DNA of 15,006 nucleotides, from assembly GCA_963590525.1 (NCBI GenBank), contig CAVAPV010000053.1, positions 1 through 15,006 of the forward strand, in the 5' to 3' direction. Numbering within the stretch: the stretch's first letter is position 1; each line of letters begins with the position of its first letter. Source of the stretch: W2P13-069 sp963590525. Its GTDB lineage: Bacteria; Actinomycetota; Coriobacteriia; Coriobacteriales; QAMH01. Of this stretch, positions 14,641 through 15,006 are shown piece by piece. The translations under genes were made by a program, and so were the position numbers. The notes below the pieces were generated by a model that had not been told where the DNA came from, did no database searches, and worked only from the letters and a program-made list of their open reading frames with translations.

Positions 14641-15006
14641 CGCGCCTGCAGCAAAACCGCAAGCGCAAAGAGCTCAAAACGCAGCGCGACAAGCGTTTTG
14701 AGGAGCTTAGCGCCCCCATCTGCAAGGCAGAAGGAGTGCAAGAGATGCGCGAATACTGCCATCACGGCAGCGTGAGCACCTACGACCACTGCCTGCGCGT
14801 TGCACGCTGCGCGTTCAAGATGAGTTGCGTGCTGCCCGGGCATTATGACGATGCGGCCATCGTGAGGGCGGGTATCCTGCACGATTACTTTGGTTACGAT
14901 TGGCATTGCACAGACAACTCCAAGCACGCGGTTAATCACCCTGTCATCGCCTTAAGGCGCGCACATGAGGAGTTTGACCTCAGCCCGCTTGAGCAAAACA
15001 TCATCA
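14637..15006 (+). CDS. HD-domain phosphohydrolase-like protein, 3' truncated
   Basis: The ATG at 14637 overlaps the TGA of the preceding gene (ATGA), which indicates translational coupling. The 123 residues seen contain HHGSVSTYDHCLRVA, then the HD pair in RAGILHDYFGYDWH, and HAVNHPVIALRRA, all typical of HD-domain metal-dependent phosphohydrolases. The N-terminus is basic and helical. The frame stays open to the end of the window, so the C-terminus is missing. HD proteins of this type commonly sit next to CmpB-family genes in Firmicutes and Coriobacteriia; the substrate is not known. Confidence 0.85.
   Translation, partial: MTRLQQNRKRKELKTQRDKRFEELSAPICKAEGVQEMREYCHHGSVSTYDHCLRVARCAFKMSCVLPGHYDDAAIVRAGILHDYFGYDWHCTDNSKHAVNHPVIALRRAHEEFDLSPLEQNII

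Overview
The window looks like the chromosome of a high-GC anaerobe of the Coriobacteriia type (Actinomycetota, gut or oral). This placement is an inference from gene content and style: a UGA-decoding selenoprotein, oxygen-sensitive radical SAM enzymes, a very large InlB-repeat surface protein, BspA-type leucine-rich repeats and a CmpB-type membrane protein. No rRNA or species marker is present, so the taxonomy is tentative.

Layout. (1) 1-2812, plus strand: 3' end of a SufS-like cysteine desulfurase/selenocysteine lyase, an ArsM arsenite methyltransferase, and a BioB-like radical SAM enzyme. (2) 2940-4455, minus strand, convergent: an AhpD-like CPYC protein followed by the radical SAM enzyme ArsS. 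This ArsS appears to be a selenoprotein. An in-frame UGA at 3017-3015 sits where the other ArsS copy in this window has cysteine, six further codons follow, and a bacterial SECIS-type hairpin with an AGGUCU loop lies 16 nt after the UGA. (3) 4456-5022: a divergent intergenic region with a structured leader on the minus strand and an operator-like dyad on the plus strand. (4) 5023-6111: a G3E/CobW-family GTPase with unusual motifs, then a terminator. (5) 6394-10479: a 1361-residue secreted InlB-repeat protein with a C-terminal BspA-like repeat region, preceded by a perfect 22-bp palindrome. (6) 10480-10898: a hairpin- and repeat-rich region with two inverted copies of a 35-bp REP-like element that differ only at compensated base pairs. 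(7) 10899-13728: one polypeptide fusing a full-length ArsM to a full-length ArsS (all-cysteine form), coupled to a small BspA-like LRR protein. (8) 13753-15006: a CmpB-family membrane protein and an overlapping, truncated HD-domain protein.

How it may work together. By family knowledge, ArsM methylates As(III) using SAM, and ArsS transfers a 5'-deoxyadenosyl group to the methylated arsenical as the first step towards arsenosugars. The window holds two ArsM and two ArsS modules, one pair separate (with Sec in ArsS) and one pair fused (with Cys). It also holds a radical SAM enzyme of the sulfur-inserting BioB fold beside a cysteine desulfurase. This suggests an organoarsenical pathway in an anaerobe that may go beyond the known arsenosugar route, perhaps to a sulfur-containing product. 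The final product, the BioB-like reaction and the link to the GTPase are inferences. No ArsR, ArsB or ArsC homologue is visible.
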